64,000 nucleotides of DNA, from assembly GCA_023614405.1 (NCBI GenBank), contig CM042694.1:115380685-115444684 (forward strand). Reading direction: 5' to 3'. Origin of the DNA: Avena insularis (lineage: Eukaryota > Streptophyta > Magnoliopsida > Poales > Poaceae). Below, one piece after another: positions 21,700 to 33,687 of the stretch (its first letter is position 1; the number at the start of each line of letters is the position of its first letter). A program made the position numbers and the translations under genes. The notes beneath the pieces were generated by a model. The model made no database searches. It was not told the DNA's origin and worked only from the letters and a program-made list of their open reading frames with translations.

Positions 21700-24600
21700 G
21701 CAAGATTCGCACCTGCGACAACAGCACAGAACAAGAGTAAGGCCAGCAGGCTCACCCGAAGGACTGAGCTACAGCCCGAAAGACGGATCAACTTACATTG
21801 CAGCTGCTCGGACAGCCGACCCAGCTCCGCCATCAAGTACTCCTCTCTAGCCGCACTACGATCTGCTTTGGACTTCCAAACATCAGCGCGACCGCGCAAC
21901 CCAAGAAAATCTCTCTCCAAGCTGCGCACGCGATCTCGAAGAAACGCGAGCTGCGAGGAATCATCCAATGATGCTCGCAAGGGCCTTTCGGATGACGTGT
22001 CAGCGGGTCCGCTACGAAGGAACCTATAGCAGCAGAAAAAAAGAAAGCACACAGACATTTAGCCAAGGGAAAAGCTCAACTCGGAGGAATTCATTAAAAT
22101 AAGGCCACTGCGTGGCACAAGGATAGTGCTACAAAAGATATTTACAGCAAAAAGTAAACTACATACTACCCTACATCTCCTATGCCTAAGGCGTAGGACA
22201 CCGAAATCGCCTCGAGGCAGCGCCTAGCTTTGGCCTCGCCTGCTGCCGCGTAGCGTACTCGAACAACAAGTCAATGAGCTTGGGCCCATATAAATGCTGC
22301 GGCGGAGTAGGCAGCGAAGGCTACCTCTGATCCATCCGCAGCCGTCGGCATCCGAGAAGTGATCTGGGGCAAGTCCAGCTCCGCCCCAGCTGCCATGGCC
22401 ATCGCCAGCCCGACGGACGCGCCGATGCCCTTACGCTGCGCTTATGCGCTGCGGTAACGCCGGTGACGAGCCTCTGCCAGGGCACCCGTCTTCAAGGGTT
22501 GCATCGCCCTTGGGAAGAGCTCTGGTAGAAGCGACCAAGGACCTCTTCGCCTTGGCAAGGGAGTTGGCAGCGGTCTGCGGCGGTCTTGACCGCTACGGTG
22601 GCATCATCGAGCACTCCGTGCTCGAGCACCTTGATCAAACTCGATACTGCGGCATCTGAGACAAAACGAAGAAAACATGAAGAAAGGCAGCGTGAGAAGA
22701 CCGAAGAAAAAGAAGCAAGTACAAAAGCTAGCACTCACCCGAAATAGCCTTGGCAGCAGCCATGAGCTTCTCCGCCACCCCTACTTCACGAGCAGCCGCA
22801 ACTGTGGCCAGCTGCTCCTCACGACCTGCGGCTTCCTGCTGCAGACGCTCTTTCGCTTCGGCTGCCTTCGCCAGCTCCAGCTCAAGGCTCTCTTTCGCCT
22901 CAGCGGCAGCTTCGGCCTTCTGCTCCGATTGGCCAAGGCTCTTCTTTAGAGCATCAACCTCACGGAGAGAGTCGTTATGCTCCTCTGCATTTACAACAAG
23001 CAAGCGTCAACAAAAAGGACCAGGATATAACAAGATGAGTACTACAAGGCAGATGAATACCTTGCAGCTGCCGCAGTTTCGCCTCCAGCGTCAGGCGCTC
23101 CTCCACCAACCGCTTGGCCTCTTGGACAAAAGGCTGCAGAAAAGGCAATCGCAGTAAGCACAGGACTTGGGGGCTACGCCCAAAACACAGAAGCAAACAC
23201 AACATCAGCACACGAAGACGCTCGGGGGCTCCCCCCGTGACATGCAGCAGACAAACTTACGTGCTCCGAAGGCGAACCCGAAGGCCCGACTGCGAAATTC
23301 TGAGGCGCAACCATCAGCCTCTCCTGCACAGGAGGATCCGGAGCGGCACCACCCGAAGTCGCCACCGTCTGCGGAGGAGACGACGCAATATTCGACTCCC
23401 CCATCATCTCGCGCGCTCCATCACTAGAGCCGTCAGATGATTGCCTGCATACGCATCAATCAACACAGGCGCAAAAATAGCAAGGGAATAAAGGACAACA
23501 GTCCAACAAGAACACTTACGAGCCCAACGCGCTCAGGTCGAAGATAGGAGAAGCCCTTCGGGCCCTCTTCTCCTCCTTCTTTTCTTCCTTCTTCTCCTCC
23601 TTCTTTTCTTCCTTCTTCCGCTTTGCTGGCGGGTGCGGAGCAACAACCCGCACAGGAATGGCAGGAATAGGAGAAGAAGAACCCCCCTGAACATCATCAT
23701 GACGCTCAAGACCCAGAGGATTCCTGGGAGTCGGAGGAGTTGAAGCATCCGAAGACTTCGCTCGAGCTCGGTGACGCTTCGCGTATGGTCCTCACTCGAC
23801 TCGTCGGCATCCTCCGCCGGAGATCGCGCCGACGGAAGCTCGGACAGAATCCACCACTTCATTATCCGGGGCATTCAGATACCTTTCGGGCAATGGTGGT
23901 GCCATGCCCGGCACTTTGAAGCTCTGCAACAGGAAAAGGAACTTTGTTAGCAAACAAAGGAAAAGGTACACAGCTGACAAAAATAAAAGGGAAGCACTAC
24001 GTGCGCAAATCTACACCTTGAGTGCGACCAGCGTCGAAGAAAAGGGAGGAGTCGGCGACTTCCCGGGATTTTTCGTCGGCCTTGAACTTCAACACGCGAA
24101 GATCCTTATCAAGGTCCACCTCGGAGATCTTCTCACCGAAACCCTCGTCGGATCACGGCGCCCGAGTAAAGGAACATCGGTGCGCTCTACTTTGGAGAGG
24201 CTGCACCCGGCAGCTCAAAAGCGTCCGGATGATGTCGACACCGTTCACCTCCTTCTCGGAATCAATTGGAGCTCCTCCACCCGGCGATAAAGGGCCTCTA
24301 TCTACGCAACCTCACCGTCTAAGATCTGATTTTCCGGGATCTTTTCTTCACAATCAGCTGGGAGGGTCAAAAGGAGCGAGACCAAAATCTTGCCCAGGCA
24401 GCGCGAGTCACGGATGTAAAACCATTTCCTCACTTGATCTTGGACAGATTCGGACATGGAGAAGGAAAAGAACTGCACATTGGGACTGAGAGATGATGAA
24501 ACCCCAATGGGATACACACCATCCGAACAGGCTGCCTCTTCACGGAATACAGCTTAGGAAGAGGCCAAAGTCTGACTCAATGCCAAGCCAACACTTCATA

Positions 24601-24958
24601 AGCGTGATAAAACACGCAATGTGGAGAAGGGAGTTGGGAGGCAGATGATGGAGCTGAACCCCATAGAAGAAGAGCGTCCACGAAGGAAGTCGTGGACGGA
24701 AAAAAACCCGCGAATCACAAAGGCAACAAACATAACCCGGAACCCAGATGGGGGACGGGGGATTACCTCATTGCCGGGGAGTATCACGGCCGTCGTATCC
24801 TGCGGGATCAGGCTCCGCTCGCGCAGCTTGCGGAGATCGCTCTCCCGCGTCTCTGATCGCCGCCAGCCACCATCGGTGACACGAGCAGCGGCGGCGCCCT
24901 TCTTGCCTCCGGCGGCGCTGGTCCTAACCGCAGATGAAGACTTCTTTGGTTTCCCCAT
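21700..24958 (-). pseudogene. Antisense extra ORF of gypsy element, multi-exon
   Basis: Starting at the ATG at 24958 (MGKPKKSSSAVRTSAAGGKK), the first exon contains LPGNEVIPRPPSGFRVMFVA and HDFLRGRS. These resemble the plant 'putative gypsy type transposon' domain (Pfam PF04195). A second block at 24517-24302 has FSMSESVQDQVRKWFYIRD. Further left, 23003-22728 is a strongly helical coiled coil (SLREVDALKKSLGQSEQK followed by Ala/Glu repeats), and 22058-21833 has another (FLRDRVRSLERDFLGLRG). Minus-strand GT donors lie near 22741, 23257 and 23517, with a TGCAG acceptor near 23447, suggesting several introns. Its function is unknown. It is not a transposase despite the old domain name. No uninterrupted product is evident. 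Confidence 0.65.
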
Positions 24959-25447
24959 CACGCTTCTGGCGCGCGCGTTGCCAACGAAGAAAGAAAAGGG
25001 CAATGTGGAGAAAACTCTCTGGCGCAGCAAGAACAGCTCAAGAACAAGGAAGCAGTGAACACAAGAATTGCTGCGCTGAAAAACAAACCACGATTTCACC
25101 ACGGATTATAACAGCGAAGACGACGCACGCTGGCCGTCCATCGAGAAGACCTAACGACAATGGTAGATCTGGCCGTACACGTGTCAGCACCAAAACGAAC
25201 CGTCGTTACCACGACATCCACTACGCGCGGAAATTGAGGAGACGCCGTAATTATCTCCACGCCGCGCGTGACCGGTCAATTCAAAGTCAGGAAGTGGGAC
25301 CCACGATTCGTCCAGTCAAGTCATCTCTGGCGTAGCAGACGCTTGCGGTCATCGATCGTCAGCACTGACGTCATCAAAAGCTATACTAGCACCAATTTCG
25401 GCTTCACAGGTAAAAGCACTCACTAGAATCTACGATTCGACTAAATA

Positions 25448-25815
25448 CTTGGGGGACTACTCCTATCAGGAGCGCTGGTCGCACCCGATGTACTTCCGGG
25501 TCAGCGGTACGCCCACGAGATTTTCCTACTACAGTTACATGATACAAGACTCGAGTCTCTGCCCGAGTCTACGACTCCGCCAGACACTCGGGGGCTACTC
25601 CAAACTGGAGCAATGGTCGTTCACACACAAATATCTTCGAGTCCTACGTCGAGTCTACGACTCCACTACGGACTCGGGGGCTACTCCCATAGGGAGGAAG
25701 GATTTAAGCATCCGAAAATTTTCGAGTCCTACGGACTAAAACAACTGAGCAATGCTTGCACTAAAGTCTCCGCTCGAGTCTACGACTCGAACAGACACTC
25801 GGGGGCTACTCCCAT
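25448..25815 (+). repeat. Purine-tract-like CTCGGGGGCTACTC repeats
   Basis: CTTGGGGGACTACTCC at 25448 and CTCGGGGGCTACTCC at 25587, 25673 and 25798 are spaced 139, 86 and 125 bases apart. Intervening segments share CGAGTCTACGACTC motifs. The core looks like the polypurine tract that precedes gypsy LTRs in grasses. Tandem repeats in this 3' untranslated position are known for Tat elements. Confidence 0.75.
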
Positions 25816-26564
25816 AGGGAGCGCTGGCCGCGCACCCTATGAAATCTTCGACTGCGATCTTCCAGATCCGCATGCAAAAACTTTTTGGGCAACTCTGCCC
25901 CAATTAATGCTAAGTGAGTAACATCCTCCTTGGCCACCCGAAACACCTCCGCGGTGATAAACATTCGGATGCTGCGTCTGCGACGCAAAGATAAGACCTC
26001 TGAGATATCATCGATGGCACGGCAGCACCTGACTGCGCTCTGCTAGTATGAATCCGTACCAGCAGGTACGATGAAAAATCCCGACGGACGCGTTGGGTAC
26101 ATCATTTAAAAACACTGGAATTCCACTTCTATAAGTCCTCCGCGGCCTGAGTCGAATTACGCCAGCATATGTTCCGGTTGAGTCGAGGGACTACTTACTG
26201 AAGAAGATCGTGTTGTTTTGTCCTAAGGCGATTAACTGACCCTGATCATCGGGTGAGTCAGGCTGCGCATCAACAATCCCTACACATTCTCTTGAAAGGC
26301 GAGCTGCACCGAAGGATTGAAGAGTCCTCAGCCGAATCTACGATTGATTGAACACTCGAGAGACTCTTGACATGGTTATACCCTACAGTGCGTAACCCGG
26401 CATACCTGGTCCAGCCAAGGAAGGCCCACGGCAGATATCGCCCGGCCCATGAAGATTTTCGGGTGGCCCAGGCCCATGGCGCCTTCGGATCCTTGGAGAA
26501 CAAGACTAGAGTTTGAATACAACTTGTAACCTACTCGTATTGGCACCGAGACCTAGCCTCCTCA

Positions 26565-26573
26565 TATATAAAG
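26565..26573 (+). promoter_or_regulatory. TATA box of gypsy LTR
   Basis: TATATAAAG sits in CTCCTCATATATAAAGGCTA, about 415 bases before the LTR end, the usual position of the U3/R boundary. It fixes the LTR and the element on the plus strand. The LTR start was not located with certainty. One possibility is near 26200, following GTCGAGGGACTACTTAC. Confidence 0.6.
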
Positions 26574-26981
26574 GCTAGGAGGGTCCAGCAGTCGGAGAAC
26601 GATTACACCCCTGAGATTACGACATACACACCTCCGCCAGATCGAATCTCGCACCTGTAACCTCGGTTCCGCCGTAATAAAAAGCGGAACAAGCGGAGTA
26701 GGGTTTTCCCTCCGGGGCCTGAACCTGGGTAAATCTCGTGTCCCTGGTTGCTTGTCATTAACCGTGCCACGATCTCCAGCATCCCCATCTTCTCCAAAAT
26801 CCAAGTCCATAACAATGGGCATTGGCGAGATTAAACCTCGTCACCCGAATCTGAGTAAAAACCGGTGTTACCTCTCTATGTGTCGTGCTCCGTCGTCGTC
26901 AAGTTCCTTGAACGCGTGTTCAGCCCCACTCGAACCCAGTGATCGTTGGACCCTAGTTCCTTGGCGGGACAAATCTTGACA

Positions 26982-27746
26982 CCTACACACCCCCACCGGC
27001 GTAAATCGACCACCATGCATGCGGTGAGGCCGTCTACGCAGCTCCATGGCGGCCCATCCATGCCCAGATCAGACCCAAAATTCTAGCTCGCATCTGCAAC
27101 ACGCCTCATGCGCAACCTCACTGCCACCAAATGCTGTAAAGGAGGCCGTGTCGTGGCCATATGGCAAGTGCCACCACGGGATGCTCCTCATGTCGTGTAG
27201 CTGCCATGACTCATATCTCCTTTAATTTTTCCTTTGGTCTAATATCTTGAAGAAAAATATGTGCATGTATCATCAATGATCATATGCACTCTCAATCTCC
27301 ATGCATAAAGGTTTTTTTCCTATGGCGCAAACAAATAACTCACGTTACTTATTTCTCTGTTTTGGTTCCGGTTGGATTTGAAATGTCATGCAATTCTACT
27401 CATTTAATTTTTTATTCATGTGTTCTTCAAATCGTACGAACCAAAGAGGCAACATAATACTGCAAAGCACAAAAAGGATACCGCAGTGTCATGACATTAT
27501 CACACCTAATTCTAAATAAAAAGGTATGCGGCTGTGGGAGAATAGGATGAATGGACATGGGTACTCTTGATCCCTAGTTTCAAAACATGCAAAGTATCAT
27601 ATATATAAGTTTTAGAATTTTTTTGATATAAATCATGCACATACATATTGAGCTGAAACCATATTCGTGATTTTTTTCAGAAAAAATAATATCATATGTG
27701 GGCATGATAGCCTAGGTTCGAACCTCATCTCTATCTTGATTATAAT
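26982..27746. other. Unassigned flank between gypsy end and hAT element
   Basis: No coding region, RNA gene or repeat was recognised. It is the pre-existing site into which the hAT element at 27747 inserted. Confidence 0.4.
27739..27746. repeat. 8-base target duplication ATTATAAT, left
   Basis: Identical to 31574-31581 on the other side of the hAT element. Eight-base duplications are diagnostic of hAT transposition. Confidence 0.93.
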
Positions 27747-28368
27747 CAGGGCGGAGCTACAGTAAAAACTGGGGTCAATTGACCCCATCGACTTTAGCCC
27801 AGACCCGTGTACGTATAGCCCAGTACAAAAACTTGACCCCAGTAAAAACTGATTTTGACCTCACTAATTACACTACATTCACGTGTCCAGGCCCAATACA
27901 CGCACGCCCAGCTTTGGCATCCCATAGTCTCGATCGCCTCGCTCTGATTTTACGCTCGCTCGTTATTGCCTTGTACAGTATTCCCTTTTTTACGAACAGG
28001 TTGTTCGTCCATGGTTCGGCGCTTGACTGGTTCCCATCTCCTCCGGTGGATCGCAGCCTCGGCACTGCCTCGACTCGCGCCACTCTCATCCTCTGAGAAA
28101 AACAACAATTTCTCGGCAAGATCCGTAAGTGCCACTAACTAAAACTTGATTCAAAGCATTCTCATTCTCAATTCTCGATTTATCTTAGGGTTCCTCTTCC
28201 TCATGTGATGACTGTTGTTCTTTTAATTGCTTGAAGGTCTGGACGAGGATTAATAATCAGTGGGACACTACGGTGGATTAGAGAATATAAATTAGGCCTC
28301 AAATTCCCCGGCAGTCTAGCATAATGTCAGGTAATCAAACAAGGATATTGTACAGTAACTTTTATCTA

Positions 28369-28620
28369 CTTCCTCCTATCCAAATTAGTTGACTTAGATT
28401 TGTCTAGATTCGATTGTACCTAGATATAATTTAGTACTTCTCCGACCCATATTAGTTGACTTAGATTTGTCTAGATACGGATATATGTAGCACTAAAACT
28501 TGTCTAGAATCGAGATACATTCGTATCTAGATAAATCTAAATCAATTAATATGGGTGGGAGAATATTAGATCCATCCATATCTTGACAAATTTGAGTCAA
28601 TTAATTTAGATCGGAGGAAG
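28369..28620. mobile_element. Outer Stowaway-like MITE in hAT leader
   Basis: CTTCCTCCTATCCAAATTAG at the left and the inverted TCAATTAATTTAGATCGGAG at the right, with TA on both sides (28367-28368 and 28621-28622), define a mariner-type MITE. A second MITE of the same family sits inside it. The pair lies upstream of the transposase start, probably in a 5' leader intron that ends at the acceptor TTTTACAG near 28824. Confidence 0.8.
28437..28563. mobile_element. Inner Stowaway-like MITE nested in the outer one
   Basis: CTTCTCCGACCCATATTAGT at the left and inverted TTAATATGGGTGGGAGAA at the right, flanked by TA (28435-28436 and 28564-28565). It shares the TTGACTTAGATTTGTCTAGA subterminal block with the outer element, so both are members of one family inserted one into the other. 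Confidence 0.8.
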
Positions 28621-28838
28621 TATATAATTCATAAGTACTTTTGTATTGGCCTCTTGCTAATTTAGTAATGGCCTATTGCTAATCCCTTCTAGAGTATCAA
28701 TGTAATTCATACATTTTGTAATAGCCCCTTGACAAATTGATCTATGGTATAATTCATACGTACTTTTGTAATGCGTTTTTGCACTCTTCTGAATATAATG
28801 GCCTCTCGCTAATTAATTTTACAGGTAGTAGAAAATTT

Positions 28839-31339
28839 ATGGAGAGTTTCTTGAATTTGAAAAGAAAATCACCACCACCCGACCAATGATCCTGATCATG
28901 AAGGTTCATCAACACTAGTCGTATCATCGTCCTTGTCCTTTACCGGTCCTCCAACTCCAAGAGAGGTAACAGTTAATCTGAATGAGCTTCCTTATGATCC
29001 GGCAAATAGGAAAAGGATAACAGAATATATAGAATTGAAGCTACAAGATGAGATAAGACGGAAATATTTGGTTAGAGGTCCGTTTAGGCCACAACATGGT
29101 TTTAAGTATCCACAGAGGAGCATAGGAGATCTCCAACGCCGGTTTAGTACTAAGTGGTATAAAAATATGACTGGATAGAGTACAGTGTGAAGAAGGATGC
29201 TGCATTTTGCCTATATTGCTACTTGTTCAGAGATTGTATTGAAGGTCAAGGGGGGAATGATGCATTTGTAGTCGAGGGTTTTAGTTATTGGAACAAGGGT
29301 GAACGACTAAAAGTCCATGTGGGTGAATCTCCTAATAGTTTTCATAACACGGCAGTCAAAAGATGTAATGATTTGCTAAAACATGGCCAGTCTGTTGTTG
29401 TTGCTCTAGACAAACAAAGTAAAGTCACTCAAGAGGAGTATATGATCCGGCTGAACAATTCCATAACTGCTGCCTGATACTTATTGCATCAAGGTTTAGC
29501 ATTCCGTGGCCACGATGAGTCTAAAGAGTCTAAGAATAGAGGAAATTTTCGGGAGTTGGCACACACTTTGGCGGAGCAAAATGAGGACACAAGGAGGATC
29601 GTGTTGATCGATACTCCTAAAAATATTCAAATGGTTGCTCCAGAAATTCAAAGAGACATTGCTGAATGTTATGCCGAGGTAATAATTTACTGCTTTTGTC
29701 ATTTACTTCCATTTCTTATTTACATGTGACAAATGGCGTGAGTTCTTATGGTTATGAAAATATTTTATGTGTGCAGATCATAGTTAAATCTATTATTGAT
29801 GAAATTGGAGATGGTGTGTTCTGTTTGTTGGTTGATGAGTCTGATGTTTACGACAAAGAGCAGATGGCGGTAGTTCTGCGGTATGTCGACAAGTCTGGAG
29901 CAATCAAAGAAAGACTTATTGGTGTTGTTCATGTGAATGAGACGTCAGCTTTATGTCTCAAATCTAATATTGATTACTTGTTTGGTAAGTATGGATTGAG
30001 CATGAAACAAGTTCGAGGTCAAGGCTCTGACGGTGCGAGCAACATGAGAGGTGAGTTCAATGGCTTGAGAGCTTTGATCATGAGGGAAAATAGCTCAGCA
30101 TATTATGTCCACTGCTTCGCTCATCAGCTTCAGTTAGTCATTGTGGCAGTAGCTAAAAAGAATGATGATGTTAGCGACTTTTTTGACATGGTAGCTCTTC
30201 TGATGAATGTGGCTGGAGCTTCTTGTAAGCGAAAAGACATGATAAGAGAGAGCCAACAGGAGAGAGTGAAGAAAGCCATTGGATGTGGACAACTTAGCAC
30301 AGGTACAGGATTAAATCAAGAGCAATCTCTTCAAAGAGCCGGAGACACTCGTTGGGGATCTCACTATAAAACTCTTCTAAGCATAAATAACTTATTCCCA
30401 GATGTTATTGATGTGCTCAAATATGTTGTGAAAGATGGACCAAGTGATGCAAAGAAACGCCAAGCTCGTGGTCTCTTGGATTATGTCAATGATTTTGACT
30501 TTGTGTTTCATCTACAATTGATGTTTCTTATCTTAGGACATGCGAATGCTTTGTCTCTATCTTTGTAGAGGAAAGATAAGGACATCTTGGAGGCTATGCA
30601 AGAGGTGAAGTTAATAAAGAAAAAATTTCAGCAAATTAGAGACGATGGTTGGGCCTCTTTATTGGAAAAAACTTACTCGTTTTGTGTGGAGTATGGTATT
30701 CCGAAGTTGGATATGGAAGAACAATATATAGACCGGCATAAATCAAGGAAGAAAACCAACCGCACTAACTATGAGCACTACAAGTTTGATTGCTTGAACC
30801 CTGTTATTGACTTGCAGCTTCGAGAGTTCAGTGACCGTTTTACTGAGGTAAACTCAACTCTCCTTACCCAGATGGCTGCATTTAGTCCCAAGGATTCCTT
30901 TGTTGCTTTCAAAATTGAAACCTTAGTGGAATTGGCTAAGTCATATCCAGATGATTTTGATTCCATCCAATTGAAGGATCTGTCCCATGAGCTTTCATTC
31001 TACATTGATAACGTCCGAGCAGATGAAAGATTTGTTGGTCTGAAAACTATCTCTGAACTTGCTAAGCTGATGGTTAGTACAAACAAGCATTTGGCGTTTC
31101 CTTTGGTATATCAACTGCTCAAGCTTGTGCTAGTTCTTCCCGTTGCCACTGCATCTGTTGAGAGGTGTTTTTCAGCAATGAAGATAGTGAACACAGTGCT
31201 ACGTAATCGCATTGGTGATGACTTCATGAATCACTACATCATTTGCTTTTTGGAGCAAAAACTTCTATATTCAACACCACGTAATGTTGTGATAGACCGC
31301 TTTCTAAAGATGAAAGACCGTAAAGGCCAAAAGAAATAG
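28839..31339 (+). pseudogene. hAT transposase (TTF/ZMYM-type), broken
   Basis: The ATG at 28839 (MESFLNLKRKSPPP) starts a short basic tail. Next comes a TTF-type zinc-finger block around 29190-29240 (DAAFCLYCYLF), then the DUF4371-like catalytic region (LLVDESDVYD near 29830, GQGSDGASNMRGEFNGLRAL near 30020, HCFAHQLQLVIVAV near 30110). The hAT C-terminal dimerisation domain is at about 31100-31270 (LPVATASVERCFSAMKI). A GT-AG intron spans 29679-29776. Breaks are single-base frameshifts near 28880 and 29172, and in-frame stops at 29475-29477 and 30566-30568. Typical proteins of this family are about 750-800 residues, which fits the full span. The enzyme would be inactive as encoded. Confidence 0.9.
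29679..29776 (+). other. Intron of hAT transposase
   Basis: The donor GTAATAATTT follows GCCGAG and the acceptor GTGTGCAG precedes ATCATAGTTAAA. Removing the 98 bases keeps the reading frame and joins two conserved parts of the transposase. It is AT-rich, like plant introns. Confidence 0.8.
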
Positions 31340-31573
31340 AGGTAACTGCTTTTATAATCCGACTTTATTTTGATATGATATATCAACAATTATTGTTTTT
31401 TATTTATATAAGTTTGCTACAATACACGCTATAGAATTTTTAAGTAATATACTGGCTGTGAATCTAGCCATGCGAGTTATGCAAATATATATTAGTGGTA
31501 CGTTTTATGGGTATGTATTTTTTATATTTGTTGGTGTTGAACCCAGCGACCTTTTTTTCTGGCTTCGCCCCTG

Positions 31574-31581
31574 ATTATAAT
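31574..31581. repeat. 8-base target duplication ATTATAAT, right
   Basis: Exact copy of 27739-27746. Confidence 0.93.
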
Positions 31582-33687
31582 GATATCCAGTTCACACACT
31601 TCCGTGACACAGGTACATCATTTTCCCACATGTGACAATTTATGTAACAATCATAGATGGATTACTCCTTGTTCCGGAAGCCAAATTAACATTCTTACCG
31701 CTCTTTGTATGTCCAAAAGTAATTGACGTGCTCCTACCAAAGATCAGGGTTGGTCCTAAGATTTTGGAGGCCTGGGATAAATCTAGAATTTAGGGCCCCT
31801 AATGAAACGTTTGTTTTTGTTTGTTGAAGTGTGTTTTATTTGATATCATCATGAAGTTATTTTCCGAGCCTCTTGCGAACTTTTTTGTTTCGCTGCCAGA
31901 CTGCCATCTGCGGTAACCACACCTAATGGGCACTCCACTATCGCCCAACTCTCGGATCTGTTGACATGTGCGCTGGCTGGGAATCATACTAAAGTCGACA
32001 TTCTGCCTCAAAGATCAACCAAGAAAATATGGTGATATGTTTATTTTTTTTCATGGACATGCTATCCTAGCCCACGGGCCACACCCTACTTTACCATTGT
32101 GTACGTTGCTAACAAAAGGAGGAAGTGTTTCGTTCGAGAAAAGGGTAATCTCTCGAGAAAATATAGGTGGTGGCTGCAGTATGGGTCCATGAGGTAAGAT
32201 GCGACCAGCAAGGCCAGCGGCGTTGAACTCAACAGGAGAAAACATGATTGTAAATAACCTTTCCATTTTAATGTGGGATATAGGAGATGCCAATCGAGGA
32301 GAATGTACCATTGCCCGTGGAGGCAGAGGATGATTGCAAGTAGGCGTTCGCTAACTCGCACCTAATACATAACAGAAACCAACTGCCAAGTACAAAGATG
32401 CCGCATAGGGAAGACACTCCCTTCCTATGTTGCTTTGTTTGCGAACCACAACCGGCTCGCAAGCACTTATAAGAATGAACGAGCCAAATTGTACCACTAT
32501 CCGCTGGCTTCACAAGTCATGATAGGTTAGTGGAAATCTCCTCCATTTGGAACACACGATCTTCTGTTTGGAGAAAACTTGGTAGAGATTATGATCCCAA
32601 GGTCTCCCATGCTCACATTGGAAGGAACAAAAATACTTCTCATCCAGATCTTGCCAGCCAAGTTCTACATGTTCATGATCTGAACAGTACGTTGAAGGTG
32701 TCCACTACATGTGACTCCCTCTCCTTTGTCAATTTTCCTCAGTCTGTTGAAGTACAATACACTAAAACAATCTATGGACACACACAATTAGAAACATTTA
32801 TAGTAGCTGGATTATGTCCCTTTGCTCCTAGATAATGAGTTGCTCTTTTTTTAGCGAACTGAGTTACACCTTTTTATAGCTGGTAGCTGCAGCCAGATTC
32901 CCCTGAGTATATAGCTAGTTTCGAGCACTAAACGCTAGTGAAGTTCTCTACCAATGGCTACCAGCAGTACGGTAGTACTACCATTGTGATGCAACCAGCA
33001 CACCGAAGAGAAGAACATGCTAAGATTTTTTTCAAAAGAATCTGCAAACAGTTTAGCATCAAGATGCCATCTAATTGAGACGTAAAACTTGGGATTCAGA
33101 TTATGTCGATGAATTGCAAAGAAAATAATTCAAACTAGATCCCCGGGGTGTGGCTGACATACAGAACGTTTGTTTCACAAGGTGAATCAGTTGCTAATAC
33201 GTATCGACAGAGTGTGAGCGCCATGATCACGACACACACTATCTTGTCATACGGATAAGATAGTCATAGAGATACGCATGAGGAACGGATGAGAGTGAAA
33301 TCATCAAAATGTAAAACAGACAATCACATTCCGGACATCTTTTTAAGTACGCCAACAGTCAATAATATGCCATTAACCGTCTGTAATACAATTATAGCCA
33401 CATCATCTAAATGTATAACAACACATTTGTTATTTTCAGAAGACACTTTATACTATTTCCTTTCGGAGACTTCAGAACTATGTAATAAAAGGTTTGTGTG
33501 CATCAATTGTTGCAGAGGCCAGTGTAATACCCCATTCTAAAATAAAAATACATGCACTACTACCTCGCGTTGGATCCAGCCAATGCGACCAGAGCGGTCC
33601 CATGACGCCTCATGAAAGTCCATGACCATCGCCGTCACCCACGTGATCTCGGCTTTAATGATAGAGACTCCAACATCCGTTCAGGAG
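31582..33687. other. Unassigned stretch with a possible decayed hAT end
   Basis: At 31745 CAGGGTTGGTCCTAAGATTT resembles the CAGGGCCGGCCCTGAGATTT type terminus of another grass hAT family, with the GGGCCCC-type subterminal following at about 31792. No right partner was found. The rest (31850-33687) shows no gene. Scattered frames of 60-100 codons have no recognisable domain. Confidence 0.35.

Larger units (their letters stand above)
21657..26981 (+). mobile_element. Tat-lineage Ty3/gypsy element, 3' part only
   Basis: The order is an antisense extra ORF, an untranslated region with purine-tract-like repeats, then a plus-strand LTR with a TATA box and a TTGACA terminus at 26981. This is the 3' end layout of Tat-group elements (Retand, Grande and RIRE2 types), which carry an additional ORF downstream of integrase, often antisense. 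Gag and pol are missing, and no target duplication matches between 21657 and the five bases after 26981 (CCTAC), so the left edge is a deletion or rearrangement junction. Grass-specific family naming would need a database. Confidence 0.75.
27747..31573 (+). mobile_element. hAT transposon, near-complete, defective
   Basis: The left end CAGGGCGGAGCTAC and right end TGGCTTCGCCCCTG form the short imperfect inverted repeat CAGGGGCGGAGC of grass hAT elements, with one G lost on the left. Perfect ATTATAAT duplications flank the 3827-base element. It contains one transposase gene on the plus strand with its own upstream region and a 98-base intron. It would once have been autonomous, but the gene now has frame breaks and stops. 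Confidence 0.93.

Noticed and set aside
23114..23440. Arg-rich plus-strand frames in the gypsy element
   Set aside because: They mirror the Ala/Pro-rich antisense ORF on the minus strand and have no independent signal.
32530..32835. 101-codon plus-strand frame as a host gene
   Set aside because: No recognisable domain, no splice or promoter support, and it sits in degenerate intergenic sequence.
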